DNA of 64,000 nt from JBBQNY01 sp038255255. GTDB taxonomy: Bacteria; Pseudomonadota; Gammaproteobacteria; Xanthomonadales; Ahniellaceae. Location of the stretch: positions 62,001-126,000 of the forward strand of contig JBBSLL010000001.1 of assembly GCA_038255255.1 (NCBI GenBank), in the 5' to 3' direction. The notes under the pieces were generated by a model that saw only the letters and a list, made by a program, of their open reading frames with translations, ran no database searches and was not told the DNA's origin. The first letter of the stretch is position 1. The number at the start of each line of letters is the position of its first letter. Shown one piece after another: positions 44,664 through 51,930 of this stretch. Made by a program: the position numbers and the translations under genes.

Positions 44664-45333
44664 CGGGCCGCGGCTTGCGCGGTGCAGTTCCGGCGCGCTT
44701 TTTGCTCGCGGTGGGCGACGCGGGCTTGGCGGTAGGTTCGGGCACGATGGTTTCGCCGCGTTCCAGCATCGCTACCAGCGCGGCAATTTTCTTCGCACGT
44801 CCGGCGGGCGTTTTCATGTTGTTGGTGCGGAAGGTCAGCGCGAAGAGGTTCTGGCGTCCTAGGGACGCAACCATTTTTTTCGCGCGAGCGTTCGCCTCGA
44901 TGGCAGCACGAAGGTCGTCGGGGAGAGTCGCTACGGTCGAGTTTCGGATCGGCGCGTACGCGGCGTCCCAGCGGCCATCGGCCTTTGCCGCGTCGATGTG
45001 CCGCTGCCCATGCGGGGTCATGCGATGGGCTGCGGTCAACCGGCCGACGTGTTCGCGATTGATCTGGCTCCAGACACTTTTCGCCTTGCGCGGCGTGAAC
45101 CGTTGCAGGAACGAACGATCGTCGAAGCCCTTCCGGATGCCGTCTATCCAGCCCCAGCACAGCGCCACGTCCAGCGCCTGCGCGTAGGTGACCGTGGGCA
45201 TGCCCGAGTCCTTCTTGTGGATCTTCAGCCACAACTCCGTCTCGCGGAAGTGATTCGCAGCAAGCCATGTCTCGAACGCACGCCCCGTTCGAAAGCTCCT
45301 GATCTTCTTGGCGTCGGGAGTGATTGAAGCCAT
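44650..45333 (-). CDS. YdeI/OmpD-associated family protein
   Basis: A 227-residue protein of the YdeI/OmpD-associated family. It has the N-terminal FETWLAANHFRETELWLKIHKK, the central DVALCWGWIDGIRKGFD and FTPRKAKSVWSQINREHVGRL. The family is linked to bacteriocin or peptide resistance in some bacteria, with no known enzymatic activity. The C-terminal 30 residues are Lys/Pro/Ala-rich and probably disordered (KPASPTASKKRAGTAPRKP). Confidence 0.88.
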   Translation of the reverse strand: MASITPDAKKIRSFRTGRAFETWLAANHFRETELWLKIHKKDSGMPTVTYAQALDVALCWGWIDGIRKGFDDRSFLQRFTPRKAKSVWSQINREHVGRLTAAHRMTPHGQRHIDAAKADGRWDAAYAPIRNSTVATLPDDLRAAIEANARAKKMVASLGRQNLFALTFRTNNMKTPAGRAKKIAALVAMLERGETIVPEPTAKPASPTASKKRAGTAPRKPRPEKGI

Positions 45334-45367
45334 CGCAAGCGGGATCCGAAGTGTTGCGCGTCAGGAA

Positions 45368-45766
45368 CTAGCCCGGCCAGCGCTCGTGCGCAGGCAGGGC
45401 GTGCAGCCCCGCCACCCAGCCAAGCCGCTCCGCAGTCTGGATCTGCATCGTTGGCTTCAAGGCTTCGGGATCGTCGAGCGTCGATGCCTGTAGTTCGACC
45501 ACGCCGGGCAGCATTTCGGCGTTGGCGTAGAGGATGCCGCTACCGCAGTCGGCGCAGAAGCCGCGCATCGCCGCGCCGGACGAGTTGAAGGTCTTCAGCG
45601 TGCCCTTGGTCACGCGGAATTGCGCTTCGGGAAATTCGGCCCAGCTCACCATCGGTGCGCCCGCGCTGCGGCGGCAGTCGCCGCAATGGCACACGGACAC
45701 CGAGTTGGGAGTACCGACCGCCTCGTAGGCAATCGCGCCGCACAGACACCGCCCGGAATGCGTCAT
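45368..45766 (-). CDS. GFA-family zinc protein
   Basis: A 132-residue protein of the glutathione-dependent formaldehyde-activating (GFA) fold. It has the expected zinc ligands in CLCG, CHCGDCRR and FCADCGSG. Characterised members bind glutathione and help convert formaldehyde to S-hydroxymethylglutathione, but most family members have no proven function. Length is normal. Confidence 0.9.
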   Translation of the reverse strand: MTHSGRCLCGAIAYEAVGTPNSVSVCHCGDCRRSAGAPMVSWAEFPEAQFRVTKGTLKTFNSSGAAMRGFCADCGSGILYANAEMLPGVVELQASTLDDPEALKPTMQIQTAERLGWVAGLHALPAHERWPG

Positions 45767-45977
45767 CTCGAATCCCCCGTTAGCAAGAGGCGACGGACTC
45801 TGTGCGTCTCGTCGCCTGTGCCGCCGATCTTATCGTTCCATTACAAAACCTATGCGTCCGCGATTGCCGGCCATGCAACAGCGCTCCAACGCGCGACACC
45901 CCTTCGCAAACGCTCGTGCCTCGCGGCGCCCCTGCATGTCCCGGTGCATGGCTGACGCGAGAAGGGGCCCGAAAGGC

Positions 45978-46427
45978 TCACTGATCGGGAATTTCCGCCT
46001 CGACCAGCTTGGCAAGCAGGAACAGCGATTCCTGCCAGCCGAGATAGCACGCCTCGACAGGTATCACCTCGGGCAGCCCCGACTGCTCGATGCGCAGTTC
46101 GGTGCCTACCGAAACCTTTTGCAGCGTGATCGTCATCTTCATGGTGCCGGGCAGGTTCGGATCGTCGAACCGATCGTTGTAGACGAGTCGCTCGCCCGCC
46201 ACCAGCTCGAGGTACTCGCCACCGAAGGTGTGGCTGCTGCCCGTCGAAAAATTCGTGAAGGACATTTTGTACGTGCCACCAACCTTCGCATCGAGGTGAT
46301 GTACCTTGCCGGTAAATCCGTGCGGAGCCATCCACTTGACCAGCGCGTCCGCATCGAGGAACGCGCGATAGACGCGCTCGGGCGGCGCGCGCAGCACGCG
46401 GTGCAACAGGATCGTATTGGTCGACAA
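45978..46427 (-). CDS. AHSA1/SRPBCC-family protein
   Basis: A 149-residue START-like/AHSA1 domain protein, which forms a hydrophobic ligand cavity. It has VLRAPPERVYRAFLDADALVKWMAP, FGGEYLELVAGERLVY and a C-terminal LGWQESLFLLAKLVEAEI. I start at a TTG (LSTNTILLHR) because GAGGAG lies seven bases upstream of it; an ATG 16 codons earlier would add a poorly conserved stretch. The ligand is unknown. Confidence 0.82.
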   Translation of the reverse strand: MSTNTILLHRVLRAPPERVYRAFLDADALVKWMAPHGFTGKVHHLDAKVGGTYKMSFTNFSTGSSHTFGGEYLELVAGERLVYNDRFDDPNLPGTMKMTITLQKVSVGTELRIEQSGLPEVIPVEACYLGWQESLFLLAKLVEAEIPDQ

Positions 46428-46538
46428 GGGCTTGCTCCTCGATGGATTGCGATGCAGCGTGCATGTAAAAATCAACCCGAAACCAGCTACGAGGCGTCGA
46501 CAGCGCAGAGCACGACCCGGCGCCGGCCCCGCGCGGGA

Positions 46539-46799
46539 TCACTGCTTGCGCGGCAGGTTCTTGTCGACGATCGCGACCAGGATCAACAGGTACGCGAGCA
46601 GCCGCACCAGATAGATGGAGGGCCGTTCCTCATGGGCCGCCTTGGCGAGCCCGAGAAAAACCCGGTTGACCGCTTCGATTCCGAAGGAAAGAGCGAACAG
46701 CAGGAAGAAGCGGTCCAGCGTGCTTCGCCAATAGCGTAGGAATATCAGCGCGGCCAGTGCGAATCCCATCGCGGTCGCGCCCGTCAGGAGCTGGTCCAA
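46539..46799 (-). CDS. DUF5985-like small membrane protein
   Basis: An 86-residue protein with three hydrophobic helices (AMGFALAALIFLRYWR, RFFLLFALSFGIEAVNRVFLG, YLVRLLAYLLILVAIVDKN). I use a TTG start because GAGGAGG lies seven bases upstream, within the end of the previous gene; only two bases separate the two genes. These small proteins occur in tandem pairs behind a winged-helix gene in many proteobacteria. Function unknown. Confidence 0.72.
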   Translation of the reverse strand: MDQLLTGATAMGFALAALIFLRYWRSTLDRFFLLFALSFGIEAVNRVFLGLAKAAHEERPSIYLVRLLAYLLILVAIVDKNLPRKQ

Positions 46800-46801
46800 G
46801 G

Positions 46802-47059
46802 TCAGTCCTCCTCGAAGATGAGGCCGTAGAGCAACAGCGCCACGGCAGCGAAGGCGGATGCGGATCGCCAAATATGAAGGCTCATATCCGGGAACACGAA
46901 TGCATCGAGGATCAGCAGGATGCTGTTGCCGGTCAGCGCGACGAAACAGAGCCCACTCCAGAACAGGAACTTGTGCCGCAAGCGCGCATAGCTGACCAGG
47001 AGCAACGCCGCGCAGGCCGCCGCCGTGAGCGCGCAGAATGTATAGATGAGCACGACCAT
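46802..47059 (-). CDS. DUF5985-like small membrane protein, partner
   Basis: An 85-residue protein with three hydrophobic helices (VVLIYTFCALTAAACAALLLVSY, FLFWSGLCFVALTGNSILLILD, ASAFAAVALLLYGLIFEED). It is the first of the tandem pair and follows the winged-helix gene by six bases. Conservation of the three-gene order in other genomes is from memory of the family and not checked here. Confidence 0.75.
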   Translation of the reverse strand: MVVLIYTFCALTAAACAALLLVSYARLRHKFLFWSGLCFVALTGNSILLILDAFVFPDMSLHIWRSASAFAAVALLLYGLIFEED

Positions 47060-47065
47060 CGGCCT

Positions 47066-47458
47066 CTACTCCTTGCGCCAGCGGAACGCATCCGCGAACC
47101 GGCGTGCCTTGGGTTCGCGATTCGAATGGATCAGTCGGGTCACGTCGATGAGGTGGGTGTTGTAGGTCTCCGCCACCTGGCGTACCACCGCCTCGATTTC
47201 CGGTGTGCGCGGCGAGTAGCGAAAAGTCGGAGGGTCGCTCGTGTCTCGCGTCACCAGCCCCGCTTCGACGAGATCGTCCAGAATCGCCTGGGTCGCACGC
47301 TCTGTCTGGTAGAGCCGCGCGGCGACAACCGGACAATCCCAGATTGCCTCGTGCTGCTTGCTGCCACTGAGCAGCAGCAGGCACTCGAGGTGCGGCACGG
47401 TGGGGATGCAACTCCCCAGGAAACGCCGCACGTTGTCGTTGATTGCCCTTGCTGGCAC
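47066..47458 (-). CDS. Small winged-helix-like regulatory protein
   Basis: A 130-residue protein with a helical N-terminal part (TVPHLECLLLLSGSKQHEAIWD, then ARLYQTERATQAILDDLVEAGLV) that reads like a winged helix-turn-helix, followed by FRYSPRTPEIEAVVRQVAETY and a helical tail. It leads the small operon with the two DUF5985-like membrane proteins, so it may regulate them or act with them at the membrane. No DNA target is visible. Confidence 0.65.
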   Translation of the reverse strand: MPARAINDNVRRFLGSCIPTVPHLECLLLLSGSKQHEAIWDCPVVAARLYQTERATQAILDDLVEAGLVTRDTSDPPTFRYSPRTPEIEAVVRQVAETYNTHLIDVTRLIHSNREPKARRFADAFRWRKE

Positions 47459-47583
47459 GTTCTGCGTCGTCCTGTCCTGTCAGGGCCAGCTCTGCAAGTG
47501 CGCGAACGCTCCTGGCTGGCATGCTGCGGGTTGGATGGTGACCATGATAACGCGTGATGATCGCGAAGACCCGCGCGCAGCCG

Positions 47584-48690
47584 TCAACTCGACGTGAGCA
47601 GATCCGGGAATTGCCGTGGATGCGAGCGCAGATATTGCACAGGTGCTTTCACCGAAGCACCGAAATGTGCGGCTGCGTGCCATGGCCAGCGGGGGTTGTA
47701 AAGCATGCCGCGCGCCAGCGCGACCATGTCGGCATCACGTGCGACGAGTATCGCCTCTGCCTGATCGAAACCGGTGATGAGACCCACGGCGATCACGGGC
47801 AGAGCGACTTTCGCCTTGACGGCGCGCGCGAGCGGCACCTGGTACCCCGGCCCGACCGGAATGTCCTGCGCCGGATGCAGGCCCGCACTCGACACGTGGA
47901 TTGCGCTGCAGCCGCGTTGCTCGAGGGCCTGCGCGAACAGCACCGTCTCTTCGATGTTCCATCCTCCATCGATCCAGTCGGTGCCGGAGACGCGTACGGT
48001 GACGGGTCGATCCGATGGGAACGCCGCGCGCACCGCATCGAAGACTTCGAGCGGGAAGCGCATGCGGTTCTCGAGGCTGCCGCCGTATTCGTCTTCGCGC
48101 TGGTTGGAGATCGGCGACAGGAACTCGTGCAGCAGATAGCCGTGCGCGACGTGTAGTTGCACCGCGTCGATCCCGATGCGCGCCGCGCGGCGCGCTGCGT
48201 CTGCAAAGGAGTCGCGCACGCGGGCCATTCCGTCCCGGTGGAGCGCACGGGGCGCGTTGTCGTTAGCGTGGAACGGCAACGGCGAAGGCGCGACGGTCTG
48301 CCAGCCATTCGGAGCATCGGGTGCGAGTTGCGCGCCACCGCGCCACGGAATTTCGCACGAGGCCTTGCGCCCCGCGTGTGCGAGCTGGATGGCGATGGGC
48401 ATGTCGGACCACTTGCGGATGCTGGCCAGCGTCGCCGCCATCGCGGCTTCGGTGCCGTCGTCGTAGAGGCCCGTGTCGGCGTAGGTGATGCGGCCTTCAG
48501 GTACGACGGCGGTGGCTTCGATGGTCAGCAATCCCGCGCCCGACAGCGCCAGCTGGCCGAGGTGGATCAGGTGCCAGTCCGTCATGCAGCCGTCGACCGC
48601 GGAGTACTGGCACATCGGGGCGATCACGATGCGGTTGGCGAGCGTGATCGAACCGATCGTGAGGGGTTCGAAGAGCTTGGGCGTGGACAT
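47584..48690 (-). CDS. NADH:flavin oxidoreductase, old yellow enzyme (YqjM class)
   Basis: A 368-residue FMN-dependent ene-reductase. YqjM-class features are the Cys in APMCQYSAVDG, LAHAGRKASC, the substrate-binding His pair in HVAHGYLLHEFL, SPISNQREDEYGGSLENR and GRMLYNPRWPW-like GMLYNPRWP. It reduces activated double bonds of unsaturated ketones, aldehydes or nitro compounds with NAD(P)H. It is isolated and divergent from the L,D-transpeptidase gene. Confidence 0.93.
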   Translation of the reverse strand: MSTPKLFEPLTIGSITLANRIVIAPMCQYSAVDGCMTDWHLIHLGQLALSGAGLLTIEATAVVPEGRITYADTGLYDDGTEAAMAATLASIRKWSDMPIAIQLAHAGRKASCEIPWRGGAQLAPDAPNGWQTVAPSPLPFHANDNAPRALHRDGMARVRDSFADAARRAARIGIDAVQLHVAHGYLLHEFLSPISNQREDEYGGSLENRMRFPLEVFDAVRAAFPSDRPVTVRVSGTDWIDGGWNIEETVLFAQALEQRGCSAIHVSSAGLHPAQDIPVGPGYQVPLARAVKAKVALPVIAVGLITGFDQAEAILVARDADMVALARGMLYNPRWPWHAAAHFGASVKAPVQYLRSHPRQFPDLLTSS

Positions 48691-48799
48691 GGGTACTCGT
48701 CATCCAATGGAATGTTTGCAATTGTGCTGCCATCGACCCATTCGGCGTTCAGGCATGCGCGGCCATATTTGACACACTTGAACCGAAGGTGGCACCGCC

Positions 48800-49924
48800 A
48801 TGACCCGTACCAGAATATCCACGCTTTCCCTCGCGATGCTGTCCTTGCTCTGCTGCTACCCGCTCGCGCATGCACAGGAAGTCCCTGCGGAGACCGAAGA
48901 ACCCGCCGCCGCCGAGGCAGCAGCAGCCGCGGAAGCCACCGCGAACGCGAACGCAGAAAAGTCCGCCGGTGTCGACGACTCTGCGGAGGACATGCAGACA
49001 CCTGATGGACCGGACACTTCCGGAGCCCCCGGCGGAGAGGCGCAGCCGTCCGTCGGCGCTTCCACGGAATCCATGCCTTCCGAAGAGCAGAACGTGTTGC
49101 GTGCTCAGGTCCTGCTCGATCGCGCGCACTTTTCGCCTGGCGAGATCGACGGACGATCGGGGTCCAATTTCAAGGCGGCGCTTGCCGGTTTCCAGTCCAG
49201 CCGGGGACTGGCCGCCGATGGCGTTCTCGGGCCAAACACATGGACCGAACTCGAGCGGGACGCGGTTCCGACGCTCGTCGAATACACGGTGGGCGCCGAG
49301 GACGTGAAAGGGCCTTTCCAGGAATTGCCCAAGGACATCCCTGAGCGCGCGAAGCTGGACGCGCTGGGATTCACCAGCGCGAACGAGGCGCTGGGCGAGC
49401 GCTTCCACGCGAGCCCGAAATTGCTGGCCTCTCTCAACGAGGGCACCGACATCACGGTAGCGGGTACCACCATCAAGGTGCCCAACGTCGTGGATGCGCC
49501 GCCACCCGCGGCACCGGCGCAGGTCATCGTCGATCGTTCGGACCGGACGCTGATGCTCGCCGACGCCGACGGCAAGATCATCGCGCAGTTCCCGTCGACG
49601 ACGGGCAGCAAACACGACCCGCTGCCGATTGGCGACTGGAAAGTCGAAAGCATCGCTGTCGATCCGGTGTTCTATTACAACCCGGAGCTCTTCTGGGACG
49701 CGGATCCATCAGACGAAAAGGCCAAGCTTCCGCCGGGTCCGAACAATCCGGTGGGCGTGGCATGGATCGACCTGTCCAAAGAGCACTACGGTATCCACGG
49801 TACGCCGGAGCCGTCGCTGATCGGCAAGACCCAGTCGCACGGCTGCATCCGACTCACCAACTGGACGGCGTCGATGCTGACCGGAATCGTGAAGGCGGGC
49901 ATGCCCGTGGTGCTGCGTGAGTGA
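48800..49924 (+). CDS. L,D-transpeptidase with peptidoglycan-binding domain
   Basis: A 374-residue exported protein. A signal peptide (LSLAMLSLLCCYPLAHA) is followed by an Ala/Glu-rich disordered linker, a peptidoglycan-binding domain (residues about 98-150, VLLDRAHFSPGEIDGRSG and FQSSRGLAADGVLGPNTW) and the YkuD catalytic domain with His and Cys in IHGTPEPSLIGKTQSHGCIRL. It forms 3-3 crosslinks or attaches lipoproteins to peptidoglycan. It overlaps an M23 peptidase gene by eight bases. Confidence 0.94.
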   Translation: MTRTRISTLSLAMLSLLCCYPLAHAQEVPAETEEPAAAEAAAAAEATANANAEKSAGVDDSAEDMQTPDGPDTSGAPGGEAQPSVGASTESMPSEEQNVLRAQVLLDRAHFSPGEIDGRSGSNFKAALAGFQSSRGLAADGVLGPNTWTELERDAVPTLVEYTVGAEDVKGPFQELPKDIPERAKLDALGFTSANEALGERFHASPKLLASLNEGTDITVAGTTIKVPNVVDAPPPAAPAQVIVDRSDRTLMLADADGKIIAQFPSTTGSKHDPLPIGDWKVESIAVDPVFYYNPELFWDADPSDEKAKLPPGPNNPVGVAWIDLSKEHYGIHGTPEPSLIGKTQSHGCIRLTNWTASMLTGIVKAGMPVVLRE

Positions 49925-50696
49925 CAGGAAACGACCGGCCGGGCGGCGCGGCAAAGGCGCCGCGCTGTTCCTGGCGGGACTGGTGCTCGGTGCAGTGGGC
50001 ATGTGGTTCATGCCCCCGGATCGGACTCCGCCCGCGCAACCCGAACTGCAACCGGAACCCACCGCACCGGCGGTAGCAGTTGAAGAACCGGCCGCGCCTC
50101 CGGCGGTCGTCCCAATCGTGCCCGCGCCGGAACCCGTACCTGCGCCCGATCCCGTGCCGCCGCCCGATCCGTCAGTGCCTCCGTTGTTGACGGAAAGACC
50201 GCTGCTGCCGGTGCCGGAGCGGGGGCCTGATCCCGACGGCTCGCTTCCTCCCGCGCCTGACTCGTCGCTCGGGATCGATATTCCCGTCGCGGGCGTGCAG
50301 TTTTCCGATCTTTCCGACACGTTTTCTGATACGCGCAGCGAAGGTCGCAGCCACGAGGCGATCGACATCATGGCGCCGACCGGCACGCCTGTGCTGGCGG
50401 TCGACGACGGGCAGCTCGTCAAGCTGTTCAACAGCAAGCCCGGCGGATTGACGGTTTATCACTTCGACCCGACCGGCAGGCACGTGTACTACTACGCGCA
50501 TCTCGACAAGTACGCACCGGGCCTCGTCGAAGGCCAGTCGGTGAAGCGCGGAGACCTCATCGGTTATGTCGGTTACACCGGCAACGCGAACCCGCAGGCA
50601 CCGCACCTGCACTTCGCGGTCATGGTGCTCGGACCCGAGAAGAAGTGGTGGCAGGGCACGGCGCTCAATCCGTATGAGCACTTCCGGCGATACTGA
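49917..50696 (+). CDS. M23-family peptidoglycan endopeptidase
   Basis: A 259-residue protein with one N-terminal helix (AALFLAGLVLGAVGMWFMP) and a long Pro-rich linker (about residues 40-115), then an LytM domain with the zinc ligands in SHEAIDIMAP and HLHFAV. The linker would let it reach through the cell wall. Its GTG start lies within GTGAGTGA at the end of the transpeptidase gene, so the two are translationally coupled: one enzyme makes crosslinks and the other cuts them. Confidence 0.9.
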   Translation: MSDRKRPAGRRGKGAALFLAGLVLGAVGMWFMPPDRTPPAQPELQPEPTAPAVAVEEPAAPPAVVPIVPAPEPVPAPDPVPPPDPSVPPLLTERPLLPVPERGPDPDGSLPPAPDSSLGIDIPVAGVQFSDLSDTFSDTRSEGRSHEAIDIMAPTGTPVLAVDDGQLVKLFNSKPGGLTVYHFDPTGRHVYYYAHLDKYAPGLVEGQSVKRGDLIGYVGYTGNANPQAPHLHFAVMVLGPEKKWWQGTALNPYEHFRRY

Positions 50697-50739
50697 TCGC
50701 CGCAAATGTGGCGTATGGGTGCTGATGGACGCGTCGATC

Positions 50740-50888
50740 GGCGGGTCGGAGACCCGCCCTACGGATCACGCCGACATGCGCGGGTTGCGCCGCGCGTCGA
50801 TGGCGGGTCGGAGACCCGCCCTACGGATCATGCCGACGTGCGCGCGTCGGGCCGCGCGTCGATCGGCGGGTCGGAGACCCGCCCTACG
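50740..50888. repeat. Tandem REP array (family B), three units
   Basis: Three copies of the palindrome GGCGGGTCGGAGACCCGCCC followed by TACG start at 50740, 50802 and 50865, so the unit is 62-63 bases. The segments between them are also similar to each other (GATCACGCCGACATGCGCG against GATCATGCCGACGTGCGCG). The TAG stop of the dienelactone hydrolase gene (50884-50886) lies in the last copy. Confidence 0.88.
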
Positions 50889-51789
50889 CGGCGGTACGCA
50901 AGGTGCGGTTGAACAGTTCGATCGTGCGACGCCACGCTTCGCGCGCGGCGGCTTCGTCGTAGCGCGGGGTCGTGTCGTTGTGGAACCCGTGCTGGGTGCC
51001 ATCCGGCTGGTAAAGCGAGTAGCGCGTGCCGGCAGCCTTCAGTGCGGTCTCGTATGCGGGCCAGCCAGCGTTGATGCGCTCGTCGTTAGCTGCCAACACC
51101 ACCAGCAGTTCCGCCTTGATCTGCGCGACGTCCTCGAGCGGCGCGGCGTTGCCATAGAACGGCGCCGCCGCGGCGATGCGCGGCATGCGCGTGGCAAGCA
51201 AATTGGCGATGCCGCCGCCCCAGCAGAATCCGACTGCGCCCAGTCGCCCGTTGCCGCCCTTGAAGTCCGCGAGCATGCGTGCGGCCGCCAGGAAGTCCTC
51301 GCGCGTCCTGTCCTGGTCGAGCTTTGCGAACAATTCGCGCGCGGCGTCTTCGTCTCCCGGGTACCCGCCGAGCGGGAACAGCGCGTCCGGCGCGAATGCA
51401 ATGAAATTCTCCAGCGCGAAGCGGCGCGCCACGTCTTCGATGTGCGGATTGAGGCCGCGGTTCTCGTGCGCCACCAGCACCAGCGGCAACGGGGCGAGGC
51501 CGGCGCTCGCAGGCATCGCGATATAGCCGCTGCCAGTGCCGTGGCCCTGCGGCGACTTGAATTCCGTGCGGCCGGTGAGGATGCGGCTGTCGTCAGGCGC
51601 GACCTGCTGCGCCGCGGCGAACTGCGGACTCAGTGCCGCGAGCAGCCCCGCCGCCGTCGTCGCTCCCACCGCGAAGCGGGCCGCTCCCGCGAGGAAACCG
51701 CGCCGATCGATGATGCCGTGCACGTACTGGTCGAACAGGCGCAGGACCTGCGGATCGAAATCGCTGGCTTTGGAACGTCTGTTCGGCAT
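50884..51789 (-). CDS. Tat-exported dienelactone hydrolase-family protein
   Basis: A 301-residue protein. A twin-arginine signal (DRRGFLAGAARFAVGATTAAG, with a long N-terminal region before it) should direct folded export. The hydrolase domain has the nucleophile Cys in GFCWGGGIANL, an Asp near ANDERINAG and the His in QHGFHNDT, the triad of dienelactone hydrolases, with HENRGLNPHIEDVAR near the oxyanion hole. The substrate is unknown; export argues against a purely catabolic chlorocatechol role. The last codon lies in a tandem REP. Confidence 0.9.
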   Translation of the reverse strand: MPNRRSKASDFDPQVLRLFDQYVHGIIDRRGFLAGAARFAVGATTAAGLLAALSPQFAAAQQVAPDDSRILTGRTEFKSPQGHGTGSGYIAMPASAGLAPLPLVLVAHENRGLNPHIEDVARRFALENFIAFAPDALFPLGGYPGDEDAARELFAKLDQDRTREDFLAAARMLADFKGGNGRLGAVGFCWGGGIANLLATRMPRIAAAAPFYGNAAPLEDVAQIKAELLVVLAANDERINAGWPAYETALKAAGTRYSLYQPDGTQHGFHNDTTPRYDEAAAREAWRRTIELFNRTLRTAA

Positions 51790-51930
51790 GGAAGTCTCCG
51801 GGCATCGAGTCGGGTTGCGGTCCGCACCTGCCTTGCACCGTCCGACCGCGCCGGCGTCCGCGCTTCGGAATGGACCATCGGCGGGGTTGTCGCATCGTAA
51901 CGGCTGGCGTCCTGTCGGGTGCCGGCGCCA

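Noticed and set aside
46539..47522. Single long frame through the DUF5985-like cassette
   Set aside because: Two other-frame small genes and a winged-helix gene explain the same DNA with better ribosome sites and hydrophobic patterns.
50740..50888. Possible CRISPR array
   Set aside because: Only three units, each repeat is itself a perfect palindrome, and the spacers resemble each other; there are no cas genes. It is a tandem REP.
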